A DNA stretch of 64,000 nt from Eutreptiella sp. 'Long Island Sound 2002' (GCA_964036045.1 OZ038383.1:60579725-60643724); one strand, 5' to 3'; counted from the first letter of the stretch, positions 51,660 through 62,082 are shown. Numbers and translations are program-made. The notes: generated by a model from the sequence alone, not told the origin.

Positions 51660-52031
51660 GTGTTGGCCCGCCATCTGGCGTGTCGGTCGGTTCGCAGGGT
51701 GTGGCTGGGGACCCAGGTACGCCTCATCTTCGACCGGCCGTGCGCACCCGCGGAGGTGACGGGCTTTCTGCGCGACGCCGTGACGGACTTAGCGTCGCGT
51801 CTTGGTGGGACTGCGCGCCAGATGTTCACCTTCGCGGGCAGTCCCAATGTCAAGCACGAGAGGGGCCGACACTTGTGCCGCCACAGATGGCGGTTGCGGC
51901 TGGGAGTGCGCGAACTGACCCTGTCCCCGTCTGCGCATAAACAAGTGGGCGGTGACCGCCCGTATTTGTGGATCCAAGGGGGCCTGTTGTTGGTGCGCCG
52001 GGTGGCATATACGTTTTCGGCCTTAGCATGA
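51660..52031 (+). CDS. Unknown 3' frame of the YR retrotransposon
   Basis: ARHLACRSVRRVWLGTQVRL, FDRPCAPAEVTGFLRDAV and LGVRELTLSPSAHKQVGG. Some DIRS-group elements carry a further 3' frame. I see no recognisable motif. The 250 bp before it contain open but unconvincing sequence. Confidence 0.35.
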   Translation: MLARHLACRSVRRVWLGTQVRLIFDRPCAPAEVTGFLRDAVTDLASRLGGTARQMFTFAGSPNVKHERGRHLCRHRWRLRLGVRELTLSPSAHKQVGGDRPYLWIQGGLLLVRRVAYTFSALA

Positions 52032-52380
52032 GGGAGGTGCACCGGTGGCGCTGGGGTGCCGTGGCTGTCCGCTGCGTAGCGCCTTGCGCCACGTGAGTGC
52101 GCTCTGGGGCTGTGCAGTACGCCGGTGAGGGTACGGCGCGGTGTACCTGCGCCGGTCTTCGGTGAGGGCCGCATTTGGCCTGTGCGATTGTCGGGGGGTG
52201 CGGTATTGTTATGATGATCAAGGTATCACCCGCCCCACGACAGCCTGAACCCTGACAGCGGTGTGTTTTCACGTGTATCCCCTCGCGCGGATCCTGTCCC
52301 CCCCCGCCCCTCCCACCCCGGGAGCATTTCTGCGTGAGGCAACGTGGTGCTCGCGCTTTTACTGAGAAAAAAGATAACCC

Positions 52381-52431
52381 ACGAGATGTATGTCTGCCAG
52401 ATTTGCTTTTTGCTTCTTGCCTGTGGTAAAC
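52381..52431 (+). repeat. Split direct repeat B1
   Basis: ACGAGATGTATGTCTGCCAG to GGTAAAC; directly followed by A2. Confidence 0.9.
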
Positions 52432-52500
52432 TCACGGTGCTTGTCACCGTTGGTTTACCTCCCCCTCTTCCCCTCTCAGGCAGTGTGTTTTTACTTTCTG
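52432..52500 (+). repeat. Split direct repeat A2
   Basis: TCACGGTGCTTGTCACCG to TTTTTACTTTCTG; partner of A1. Confidence 0.9.
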
Positions 52501-52769
52501 CCCGCCCACCCGCCCACTTGCGTTGGAGGGCGGGCCGGTCGTGTACCAACCTTGGTGGTGCCCCCGTGCCAGTGTTGGAGGGTTGTCGCCCGGCAGCCGT
52601 GTGCCGAGATTATGAATGACTATGGTAGCCGCTGGCCTGCCTTACTCGTGGCGGCGACCGTGCGCTACGCGGCCGTGTGCAGCATCGACGGGAGGGAAAG
52701 GTCCAAGCCTGACCGCGGGTTTGGTGGGTCGTGCTCCGGACATGGCGAGCGTTGTATGTCACATGAGTT

Positions 52770-52820
52770 ACGAGATGTCTGTCTGCCACATTTGCTTTTT
52801 GCTTCTTGCCTTTGGTAAAC
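52770..52820 (+). repeat. Split direct repeat B2
   Basis: ACGAGATGTCTGTCTGCCAC to GGTAAAC; the right boundary of the retrotransposon. The interval 52501-52769 has no gene. Confidence 0.9.
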
Positions 52821-54143
52821 CTCGTTGCAGAACACCAACAGCAACTCATTCCAAAGGTGGACAAGTACGTCGTGCGCGTCATGTGATGCGGCTCCGAACG
52901 TCGTGCGCGCTCTGCAGGGTGGCTTCGTTTGTCGTTCCTCATCTTGGCACCGTGTTCCCACGCGTGTGTCTTAACCATTTGTAGGTACAATTCGTTCCTG
53001 ATTTTTCTCGGCATGGTCCGGCCGGTACAAGTGGACGGCATTTGGGATAAAAAGCATCTAGCGTACAACAAGTACATGGCTTCCCTCTTACCCCGGTCTA
53101 TGTACTACCATTTACAAAAACTTCTACGCACCGATGTTACCGACCTGCTTGAGGAGTGCAACTCCGTGTGGAGTGCAGCGTGAGATATCGGTGGGGCGGT
53201 GTGTGGGGATGAGGCCATTGTCCCCCACACGGCTGGCCGGTGCATGGGGCTACGGCAATACATCGCCCGCAAGCCCCGTGCCACCGGTATAAAGTTATAC
53301 GTCCTTGCCGACACCACGGGGGGGTACGTTGTGGACGTCTACCTCTACACCGGCCGTCGGGGGAGAGTCCGGCGGTTTAGGTTGTGTGCGGGGAACTTCC
53401 ATGCCAAGCGCATAGTGGGTCTCTGGTCACGACTCATCCCACCTGGGACCGTGTTCGTGGCCGATAGCTTCTTCGGAAGCCATGCCCTGGCACAAGACCT
53501 CTCGGCCCGTGGGACCCCTTACTTGATGCTCATCAAGAAGGACAAGCGGGATGCCGGCGTAACAAAGGCCAAGCAGCCGACCCAAGAGGGCGATTGTGCA
53601 CGGGCAATTGTGGACGGCACCTACGAGCTGTGCGTCTACAAGAACCCGAAGGTTGGGCACAAGCCCCCGAAAATCGTCCCTTTCCTTATCAATTGTTGGT
53701 ATGGAGTCGACAATCCCGCGCGGGATCGGACAGGCAACAACCTCCCCGCCGTGGTGGCCAAGTACCGCGAGGTCTCCCGTGCCGTGGACGGGGCAAAGCA
53801 AATGGCGCTGCAAATGCGCCCAATGGGGCGCCAAATGACATGGCACCACGCCGTGCGTGCCTTCATGTTGCGGTACGCGGGCGGGAAATTCTTTGCAACA
53901 TGCAAGGCGTTGGGGTTAGTGGACGAGAAGACAACCATGTGGGAGTTCTAGTGGGACATCCTCAAGCGGCGGTACTTTGCGCAGCCCGCGGCCCGCCCGG
54001 AAAGCGTGGTACACGCACTGGTCCGGCACACGCAGCGGAAGCTCTGCACCCATTGTGGTGCGCGCCGAACGCATTGGGCGTGCGCGGCATGTGGCACGGC
54101 CATGCACATCAGGTGCTTTGGGCCCGCCCATGATGTGGAGTAG
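52821..54143 (+). pseudogene. piggyBac-type transposase, element H, part 2
   Basis: It resumes EHQQQLIPKVDK, then a 120-bp intron (52865-52984, GTACGTCG to TTTGTAG) and YNSFLIFLGMVRPVQVDG. D1 in AVCGDEAIVPHT, D2 in VFVADSFFGSHALA and D3 in RAVDGAKQM are all present. The only lesions are TGA 53181-53183 (Trp in G) and TAG 53949-53951 (Gln in G); there are no frameshifts. It ends with the cysteine-rich domain LCTHCGARRTHWACAACG and TAG 54141-54143. A young copy, damaged only by transition-type stops besides the retrotransposon. Confidence 0.9.
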
Positions 54144-54531
54144 GTCATGGGCTATGACGAGACGGACGTGGGGACGGAGCCTCTGCTATGCCTACCCATG
54201 GGACCAGTGCGAACCCTGTTGGGACAACCGCGTAGGCTGGATACCCAACTGTGAGGACGCGGCCCCATCCACCCACCCACCCCACACACACAAACACACA
54301 CACGAACACCATGGTGCATCTGCACATCAGTGTCGGGCGCGTCTTGCGCGTCCTGCATGTCCCGGATTGGTGGCTCTCAACATGTCCCCGGAGCCACACC
54401 GCATTTGGCCCCTAACGTCGTGCGCGTCATGTGCGTCCTACGTGTCCTAGAAAGTCTAGGCTTGTTTGCCGGGGACACGCAAGCCATTTTCCGTTGCTCT
54501 GGTCGTGAATGGCGGCTCTATAGCCAAAGGA
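54144..54531 (+). other. Right non-coding end of element H
   Basis: No gene. It includes an intron-like block (CGGGCGCGTCTTGCGCGTCC and TGTCCCGG) and a CA repeat, ending TAGCCAAAGGA. Confidence 0.5.
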
Positions 54532-54553
54532 ATATGTGGGCCAGTTGCCCCAT
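54532..54553 (-). pseudogene. First codons of the element J transposase
   Basis: Minus strand from ATG (54551-54553): MGQLAHI up to the ATAT where H entered. Continues at 41890. Confidence 0.65.
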
Positions 54554-54611
54554 GGAACCGTGCGCACAGGCACATGCAACAGGGGCACAGCATTCAAGAT
54601 TTAGCGCAAAC

Positions 54612-54665
54612 CGTTCGCCGTATACTTCGAGTATATACGGCGGTATACTCATAGTAGTAGTATAC
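54612..54665. repeat. J-family palindrome cluster 3
   Basis: CGCCGTATACTTCGAGTATA and CGGCGGTATAC units upstream (minus strand) of the J transposase start. Confidence 0.75.
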
Positions 54666-54674
54666 GGTGCTCAC

Positions 54675-56385
54675 TAGTGGCCCCAAGGACGAAAGCCATA
54701 GGCCAATAACTCTTCAACATATTCATCAGGGAGGTAATCTGTGTTGCACCCATTGTAGAAAACATTGGCATAGCGCTCTCCCCTCCCCCCTCCCCCCTCC
54801 CCCCGTGGCGGGCTTTGCAGTTGAAAACCAGTCCCGGCCAGCCCTTGTAGGCCTTTGCATCCACAACACCACCTCCATGTACATCCAACCGCATCGGGGT
54901 CCCTTGCGTGGGACTATGGAGCACTCCATCTGTTTCAACACAGACCTCCCCACCACTATGCACCCCGACAACGCAAATGACGGAAAGCGGAGAAGGATCC
55001 TTCATATGGCGATGGCCCGGCATTCTTTGTGAAGTATTGCATTGTACCACTTGAATGGTGGTCCAATGGAACCACCTCGGAAAATTTGCATACGCATGTG
55101 CATTTGAAAGGCAAATTAGCTCCCTTTGCCTTTCATTCCCGCTGCACAAGCGCACACAACGCCAATCCTTCCCTTGCCTGTGTGTCCGTGTAGCCCCTAA
55201 CTGCACGTTGTGCACTTGTACACCCAAGATGTGCACCTTGCGGTAAAACCAATTCTCGGCACAAAGCTGCAAGGGTGGGGTTGGATGGGGTAAGTCATAT
55301 TGCGGCTTTGGGGGCAAGCCACGTAGTGGGGAGGCGGACTGACTGCCCTGACTCCCACTGCCCTCACTCCCAGACCCTTGGGGTGGGGGTGCAGTCCGTG
55401 TGACACTATGGGCCACAATGGACCTCGCCCACTCCTCATTGGCCTTGGCCGCTTGCAGTTGCGTCTCCAACTCCTTGGCCTTGATGTGCTAGTTATGGGC
55501 ACTTGTCGTGGCCTCGGCCAACTTGGCATCCAGGTCCACAATCCTCCTCTCCTTGGCGTCACCTCAGCATGGGCAGCCTTCAACTCCTCCTTGAGGGAGA
55601 CATTGGCCTCCCTCAGGGAGGTCAGGGAAGTCCGGCTTAACTCCCCAATCTCCTTGGAGATGTTGAGCCGGGACTTCCCCAAGCCCGCCACAACACCACC
55701 GACAATGTCAGTGGTGCTGGGCACAGCGAGGTCCCCCAGGGCCTCGCATGCGCCACGGCGGGTAGCCGCTTCAATCCCCCCCACCCCCCCAAACCCCTCA
55801 AGCCCCTGAGCTCATAGCAACAACAGCAGCAGCAGACCCGGAAGCCTTGGGGGCCTTCCGGGTGGGGGGGGACTGTAGGGGTGGCGCTCAGCTCAGCTCA
55901 TCATGAGCCCGCTTCAGCCCCCTCCCCCCAAGCTGTTTTCCCGCCCTCGCGGCCAACGCAGCCTGGACGGCTAGGGATTGCTCCAGGGGGACAGGCTTCC
56001 CCCCAAAACTTTGGAGCACCATGATGGCGTCCGGAATGCTCCATTTCCCCCCCGTGGTGCTCAAAAAAACCCGCACCTTCCTATAGCTCTTGCTCCACAC
56101 TGCAGCCCCCCAAATGGCCTCCATTACCCCCTCCTTCAAATTTGCAATGACCTTTATGGGCAGGCGAATATCATACAGTGCACCGCTGGCACGGACATTG
56201 AGTCGGGAATAGTACCCAGTGTCTTTGCCACTGGTGCATGCCAGGTCGGAGGGCGCACTGGCAACATCCCCCCGACCCACCGGAATGGGTTCCACGTGCT
56301 CCCATCCGGGGACCACTTGGCCCGCGGCAGCCTTTGGCGCCATCATCTCCGCCTCGGGCTCGGCCATTTCGTAATCAGTGATGCT
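54675..56385 (-). pseudogene. Coiled-coil plus second jelly-roll protein of element J
   Basis: Minus strand, from the acceptor CACTGCAG (56386-56387). First exon: SITDYEMAEPEAEMM, then a beta-rich domain (GYYSRLNVRASGALYDIRL, AIWGAAVWSKSYRKVRVF), ending KRAHDELS with a stop near 55888. After shifts comes a coiled coil (SKEIGELSRTSLTSLREANV, ELETQLQAAKANEEWARS), a GSGSEGSGSQGSQ linker and the jelly-roll module: GHRHMKDPSPLSVICVVG, HSGGEVCVETDG, GWPGLVFNCKARH. A last shift leads to DEYVEELLAYGFRPWGH and TAG at 54675-54677. Here linker and jelly roll are continuous, showing that B's TGA at 11410 is a lesion. Confidence 0.6.
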
Positions 56386-56959
56386 CTGCAGTGGCCAGTG
56401 ATCATATAGGACCTTCATGGGAAGAAAGGGTGGAATTCTAACAAAGAAGTAGTCAAAATTGATTGAAATTGCCAACAAATACCACTGCTACGGCCGCATA
56501 CCACGGAGTATACGGCCGTATGCCCCTGAGTATACGGCCGTACACCCGGAATGGGTGGGCAGGTATACGGCCGTATACTCGCAGTGGCCGTACACGGGGA
56601 GTATACGGCCGTATACCGTGGGTATACAGCCGTATACCCAAGGTATACGGCCGTATTGCCAGATCATGGCGCCGGGTGGGTGAGAGGTATGCATGCTACA
56701 CTTGCGGCGTAACGTCCGTGGTTCAAACCCCAATGCCCTCAAACATGCAAAAACGTGTGTAGGCCATTGAAGAATCCTCCGAAGAAGTTGAAAAGGTTGA
56801 TGATCAAAGAAAAATTCAACCTGAAGAGCCGCAACCAAGGCGCCGACGATAGGCAAAAAAAATAATAGACCCACCGGTGACCGTGCCTTTTGACATGCAT
56901 GACACTTACTGAATAACAACAACACACTTCCCCCGATGCCCAGAACCCACAACAAATAC
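56386..56959 (-). other. Intron with J-family palindrome cluster 2
   Basis: Minus-strand donor CAG|GTATTT after ELWCICNQ, acceptor CACTGCAG. Seven GTATACGGCCGTATAC-type palindromes lie at 56495-56660. An alternative acceptor TTTGTTAG lies near 56439. Confidence 0.65.
56665..56740 (+). other. tRNA-like pol III box pair (weak)
   Basis: TGGGTGAGAGG (56677-56687) is one base from an A box and GGTTCAAACCC (56720-56730) is a perfect B box, 33 bp apart. No acceptor stem folds, so not a tRNA gene. Possibly a SINE remnant or chance. Confidence 0.2.
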
Positions 56960-59017
56960 CTGATTGCAGATGCACCACAACTCATTCTTCTCCTCTTCCT
57001 CCTCCTCCACGTCCTCAACTTCTTCCCCGGCCTTCTCCTTGCCCTTCCTTGACTTTGGCTTGGGCTTCGGCTTGGACTTCTTCTTCCTTGAGGCGGTCTT
57101 GAATGGCCACCACTTCACCCAACCGTAGCTCTCCGCCGGTGCAACACCCATGAGGTGGTGCTTGTGCCCAAGTGCAAAACAATGCAAAACCCCACTGATT
57201 GTGGCAGTGGTGGAACCCAAGCAACACCACCAATGAACCCCCGCGAAACCACCAATGAACCGGGGGACAAGCAAGGAAAGTGCCATCCGAGCCCATAGAA
57301 GGCGAGGGGTTAGCATGCATTTGCCGCAATGGGCACTCCTCGTATGAAGGGTGACCCTCAACCCCAACTCGAAGGGGGCGGGGGGACAAATTTTCATGAA
57401 TTGCAAAAAAAGTAGCCCCATCAACAGGCATGTAGAACTCCAGTGGGGCAGGATAGCGACCCCATACAACGCCATTGTGATGCGTCATTGTCTCACCCTG
57501 ATTCCAAGCGCCCTCTTGACAGGCACCACACTGCCCCTTCACGCCGTGGGTGGCACACAATGGCACATTACCACATGTAACACAAAAAAGTGTGGTATCA
57601 TCACTCACATCCAGCAACACCTCACAACCAACTGCACCACAACTAGCATGAGGGCCTTGAGTCCCTTGGGGGGATGCAGCCGCTTTGCTGGCCCAAGGGG
57701 GAACAACAACAAGGCAAGTGTTGTTGTAGTCGAACTTTGAGGTACCAACCGAAATGAAACCAAAAACACGGGGCCAATTGGGGTTAGTGGTAGGGCAAAT
57801 ACCTCCGCGATGCACAGTAAGTGCCTTGCCCGGCCACACATGCCCCAATGTCCAATGGGGCCAATGGGGCCTCCACCCAAGGGTCCGGGAGGCCCGTGTG
57901 TGATGCAACCACAAAATCCCCAGCACAACCATCATCGGGTGTGGGGCAGAACATCGGGAACAAGCAAATTCCATGGTGTTGGTCCGAACCGGTAACATAG
58001 CTGACGTTAATGTCCCGGTGCCTACACTGCTTTTTTTCCACATCCACCGTTAGGTCTTCACCACAATAAAGGTGGTACCATTCACGACCGGACAGTTTCA
58101 ACCCAAATGAGTCTCCAAGTGGAGTATAAGGACCTCCTTTGCAAAACTGTACATTGCACCCCCGTCCGGTGGAGTCAATGTGCGGCGGCTGTCACTGTCC
58201 CCTGCACGAGTCTCGGCGGGCCAATCCTCATTAAAAATATTGACCCCCGCATCCCCCTAAGTTCCCCATACTCATCCTGAAGTTTGTCCACCCAGTCGAC
58301 AGAAATGAAGCCAGTTTGGAAAGCATGGCCCAATCGCTTGAAATCCTTGAGGTCGTCGACATGACGATGATCGACAACCTCATCGGGGATGGAGACACGA
58401 TGGTGTTCAACACCAAAAAGGGGGGTGGTGGTGAGGCGAAAGAAAAGGGATGGGTGCATCCCAGTACCCTTGTACCAGGTGGGGAGGGTGTGGCCCTCCA
58501 ATCGGCATGCCAGGACCATGGCAATTGGGAGTGGAGGGAGTAGACGGGGGCGGTGTCCTCCCAATGCCCCCTCTGCACTTGTTGGGCCTTGCACTCCTTT
58601 GCGCCAGCTAGCAGCCAGGTCACCTGAAACTTGAATCCCCGGAGAGCCATCCGGCATCTCCCATTCCCTCAAATACAAACTCATCCCCCTATTTGGTCCC
58701 CCACGGCTTTTTTTAATGTGCTCCACGACAGCGCGGGCATCCGTGTCATGGAGTTGCAGCACAATAGCTTGCAGATTAGGGTTGTTGTCAAACAACGACA
58801 ACAAAGGGTCAGTGAGGCTGTGGGGTTGGGCAACACCGGGTTGCGTTACCTTCACCAGGGCCATAGGTGTGTCCAAGGTGGACCAAGCACAATTCTCAAG
58901 AGAAGCCCAAGACACAGTGCATGTGCTGTCGGGGCTGTAAACACCTCTGTGCACTGTGCGGAGAGCTGCGTGGTCGGCCCGCTTCTTCAGGAAGGCATGA
59001 GTGCCCACATCAGTCAT
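56960..59017 (-). pseudogene. 2OG-Fe(II) dioxygenase-like protein of element J with Cys-rich domain
   Basis: Minus strand, ATG 59015-59017 after the acceptor CTCTCCTAG. N-terminal domain NPNLQAIVLQLHDTDARAVV matches B. It continues to VSWADKL-type sequence (FISVDWVDKLQDEYGELRG), then shifts into GREWYHLYCGEDLTVDV and KQCRHRDINVSYV (metal motif H-x-D). Another shift leads to LTVHRGGICPTTNPNWPRVFG with distal His and Arg. The cysteine-rich module CVTCGNVPLCATHGVKGQCG has the C-x2-C-x5-C-x2-H-x5-C-x2-C spacing of B. A second domain and a Lys/Glu-rich tail end ELWCICNQ at the palindrome intron. Function inferred as in B. Confidence 0.6.
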
Positions 59018-59239
59018 GGTGCAAAGAAAAGAGGGCCTAGGAGAGCAAGAAGCAACATAATATGGATTGAAACGGACACATATGAAGACATACATTGCAA
59101 ACATGAGTGAAGTATGAGCCTAGATTGGTTTCAAGTGGTGTGCAATTGTTTGGCAAAAGCAAAGCATGCAACAAGATGGGCACAAAAGGCACAACAATGG
59201 AATTTTTCAAGTTCAAACAATCACGTGGTGCAAACAAAT

Positions 59240-59345
59240 ACCCCCAGTATACCGCCGTATACTCTAAGTATACGGCCGTATACTCCAGAGTATACGGCCG
59301 TATACTGAGGTATTGGAGCCTTGAGTATACGGCCGTGTACCCCAA
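59240..59345. repeat. J-family palindrome cluster 1
   Basis: Four or five AGTATACGGCCGTATACT units upstream (minus strand) of the dioxygenase acceptor. Confidence 0.85.
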
Positions 59346-59549
59346 GAGCCCCAAATGGGGTACTTTCAAACACAACATTGATCATCACAATTGGCAAACT
59401 AGAGGTATTCCCCACTCACCTATGCATGCATTGTGCATTGTACATTAGTAGCCACCTGGACATGCCACATACCCCTTTCTCCCAAAACCCCCTCTTTTAC
59501 CCGTATACTACCAAGTATTCCTGGTATGCCAGGTTATGCTCACCATATC
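59346..59549. other. Right end zone of element J
   Basis: No gene; the terminus of J should lie here or shortly beyond but could not be fixed. Confidence 0.35.
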
Positions 59550-59945
59550 CTACTCCTTGGGGGTCCTAGAGGGCGGATCTAGCAACGGATGCCGAGACAT
59601 AGGGTATTTCACTGCGATGTGTGGCAACGGACAACTCATGCCAAGCGCAAAAAGTGTATCCTGTGTTACAAAAATTGTGGGCTGCGTCGAATCAAGGATG
59701 GCCAGTCCTTTCAAGGTCTCGCGTCCACCCACGGACGAAATCGCTTTGTAGGCCGACGAGTCTGAAAATTTGGACTCCCGGGAAAAATTGTGCGTGTACG
59801 TATCGAGGAGCTCTTCCCAATGTTTCAGCTTGAGGTGATCTGACCACATCCGCCGGTTACCATCCTCCTTTTCTCGATTCGCATTCAGCACATGGTACAC
59901 ATATTGCTGTTGGGGGCCTTGGGCACGTTGCATAATGGCAAACAA
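59550..59945 (-). CDS. Unrecognised 131-codon frame between elements J and I
   Basis: Minus strand: MFAIMQRAQGPQQQYVYHVL, MWSDHLKLKHWEELLDTYTH and SVGGRETLKGLAILDSTQPT. Composition is ordinary for a folded protein and unlike the low-complexity shadows around it. No motif recognised. It may be a fragment of a gene into which J or I inserted. Confidence 0.35.
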   Translation of the reverse strand: MFAIMQRAQGPQQQYVYHVLNANREKEDGNRRMWSDHLKLKHWEELLDTYTHNFSRESKFSDSSAYKAISSVGGRETLKGLAILDSTQPTIFVTQDTLFALGMSCPLPHIAVKYPMSRHPLLDPPSRTPKE

Positions 59946-60159
59946 AGCCGTTAACGTCTTTACCTGCGGCTCACTTGGAAATGTGAAGTTGGGGCTCAGT
60001 TGGGGCTAAAACGGCTCATTTGGGGCTAAGTGGTGTTTTTCAAGGGGTTTAATGTGAACACTTGTGGCTTTTGGGGGTGGGTTGGGGTTTTGGAATGTCC
60101 CCGAAGGGATACCAATCCCTAGGCCAAGAGGATTTCACCGGGGGGGGTTTCTTTTTTTC

Positions 60160-60300
60160 GACGGCTCAGTTGACTGAGCCGTCACTGAGCCGTCACTGAG
60201 CCGTCACTGAGCCGGCTCACTGAGCGCTCAGAGAGCGCGCCAAATGGCTCAGTGAGCGCCCAGTGAGCGCTAAGTGAGAGCTAATTGGGGGCTCACTCAG
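60160..60300. repeat. I-family palindrome cluster, 3' terminal
   Basis: CGGCTCAGTTGACTGAGCCG, repeated GTCACTGAGCC and CTGAGCGCTCAG, CAGTGAGCGC units, downstream of the transposase on the minus strand. Confidence 0.85.
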
Positions 60301-60344
60301 GGCTCTCTTAACATGCACGGGCACAAATCATCCATCATAAGCAC

Positions 60345-62082
60345 TTACTTGGTCCTTTGTCGCAATGCAGGTTCCACAATCCTCCTCACCACGTTCTTTC
60401 TCCTCTTCCTCTCCCGCCGGGCACGTGACCAAGTCATGCACCGTCGTTGGAACGCCCTTTGCTTGGTCACAGCCCTACTCTCCACCTCGCAACCTTCTTT
60501 GTGGAGGTTATCATCTAGTGTGTGGTTATCCACCACACACTGCAAGCCGACCTATCGTTCAGCAAGCTGACCCCCCCACTATTCCTAAACAGCCGTTTCA
60601 GTCGCACATGGCTGCCCTCCAATGCAAAGCAACTAAACCTTGCAATGGTCCCCCACCGTGCAACATACGCATACATGTGGTCAACCCACATGTGCGGTCA
60701 CAAGGTTTTCCCCCATCCCAGGTCAAGGTGCCTTGCCCCCATGGTCAGTTGGCGCTGCAGCAAGGCACGTTGCTCAGCACCACTCAGAACGTCGTCCTTT
60801 CAGGCCACCTCGGCTATGGCCGCAAACTCCTCCCACCACTCCGTGCACACATCAACTCATGGCCTGCCCCCCACTTGATGGTTGCCGATCACCGGTGCAA
60901 CCAGCTGCAATAGTGGGCCCAACAGCCGGGCATTGACAAAGTACGCAGCAGCCCCCAACTCCATGCGCACTTGTCCTTTGGCATTTGCCTTGTCCGCCCC
61001 CCACTTTCCAGGCCGCACCGTGCGGGCCACTTTCGGTGCCCCGTTTACAACCCATTGCACCATGGTGGCCGCACTCTTCCTCGATACTCCTCCATGGGTC
61101 ACCAGCCCCCGCACAATTCCATTGACCCCCGCAATGGCAACACACATGACTCCATGCGCACCGAAGTCAGGAATGCGGCGGTCCACCGGGATGTCACAAA
61201 ACACCCCGTTCAGCCGTACATGGCCCTTGTTTCCTTCCAGGGCAACCTCTTGTCCCCCGAATTTGCGAAAAACCGTTTCGCGGTTTGCGCCGCAGCATTG
61301 GCACACCATGGGCCCCGGGGCTCTTCTTGGTGAAGCCGTCCCCGCCGGCCAGCATGATGTGGGCCTTGCCATTGGCCCGGACGAAGAATAGGGGGTCGTG
61401 CCACCCCATCCGCATGCCGGGCCGTAGCAGCGCGGAGCTGCGTATCGAAGTCACACTCCGATTGCATGCTGTACACCGTGGCCCACATCTCGCTACCCTC
61501 GAACAGCCACCAGCTAGCAAGCTGTGTGGGCCCCAAACCCAGTGCAGCCACTGCACTGTGCACGTAGGCCCGATTCCATCGGTTGGTGCCGTCAACGCCG
61601 ATGGTCACCCAAGTGTTGCGCTGCGCGCCCGGTTGCAAGGATTCCGGTGTGCGTACGGCACGCGCTTCATAAAGCACGGCTAGACGCTCAGCAATATTGC
61701 AGTACGCCCCTTGCATCTCATACTCCCCCTCAACGGTACTAAACCGCCGGCTAGCAGGTTGGCTGAGGTGCTTTTGCCACGGGGCCCTGTCGGCCCAGCT
61801 AACGGTGCTGTCCAGGTCGGGCAGCAGGTAGGCCATGTCGCGGCGCAACATCTGTGAACTACGCATCCGCCACAGCACGCGCAAGGCCTCTGACTTGATG
61901 TCGGGATTGGTGTCCGTGGGCCGGCTATAGTCCTCAGGGACTAGCAGAATGCTACCATCGGGTTGGAGCTCGGCCCCATATTCCTCACATAGGGAGGCCG
62001 CCACCGCGGCCTCCAGATGCTCAATCCGAGTTGCGCGCTGGCGCTGTGTTCGCAAAAAGGAAAAGGGACGTTTAGGTGGCAT
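60345..62082 (-). pseudogene. DDE-type transposase with CxxC insertion, element I
   Basis: ATG 62080-62082 follows acceptor ACCACAG by 12 bp. MPPKRPFSFLRTQRQRATRI matches the A start. D1 is in VTIGVDGTNRWNRAYVHSAV, followed by LASWWLFEGSEMW. Shifts near 61400 give FVRANGKAHIMLAGG, where the D2 Asp of ADGK reads ANGK (Asp to Asn). Another shift gives MVCQCCGANRE (knuckle C-Q-C-C rather than CWxC) and PDFGAHGVMCVAIAGVNG. After stops come WVDHMYAYVARWGTIARFSC and the Glu in ALEGSHVRLKRLFRNSGG, then VVDNHTLDDNLH. Inactive. Confidence 0.7.

Larger units (their letters stand above)
46675..52820 (+). mobile_element. Tyrosine-recombinase retrotransposon (PAT/Ngaro-like) with split direct repeats
   Basis: Layout is A1 (46675-46743), coding region, B1 (52381-52431), A2 (52432-52500), B2 (52770-52820). 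A1 and A2 differ at 1 of 69 bases, B1 and B2 at 3 of 51. B1 directly abuts A2. There is no target-site duplication, and removal restores the H transposase frame. Encoded: a gag-like frame, a tyrosine recombinase, a Pro-rich region with a possible SUMO-interacting motif, reverse transcriptase with RNase H, and a short unknown 3' frame. Confidence 0.9.
41891..54531 (+). mobile_element. piggyBac-type element H, inserted in the element J transposase
   Basis: Inverted ends TCGTTTGTCTA (41891) and TAGCCAAAGGA (54531), flanked by ATAT (41887-41890 and 54532-54535). Removing H with one ATAT joins MGQLAH to the downstream J transposase frame. It contains an accessory gene, then a piggyBac transposase split by a tyrosine-recombinase retrotransposon. 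Confidence 0.85.

Noticed and set aside
38639-53951. A non-standard genetic code with TAG as Gln and TGA as Trp
   Set aside because: The intact element A genes use TAG and TGA as stops and CAG/TGG as sense codons; decay by transition explains the stops more simply.
56665-56740. A tRNA gene
   Set aside because: A- and B-box matches exist but no acceptor stem or anticodon arm can be folded.
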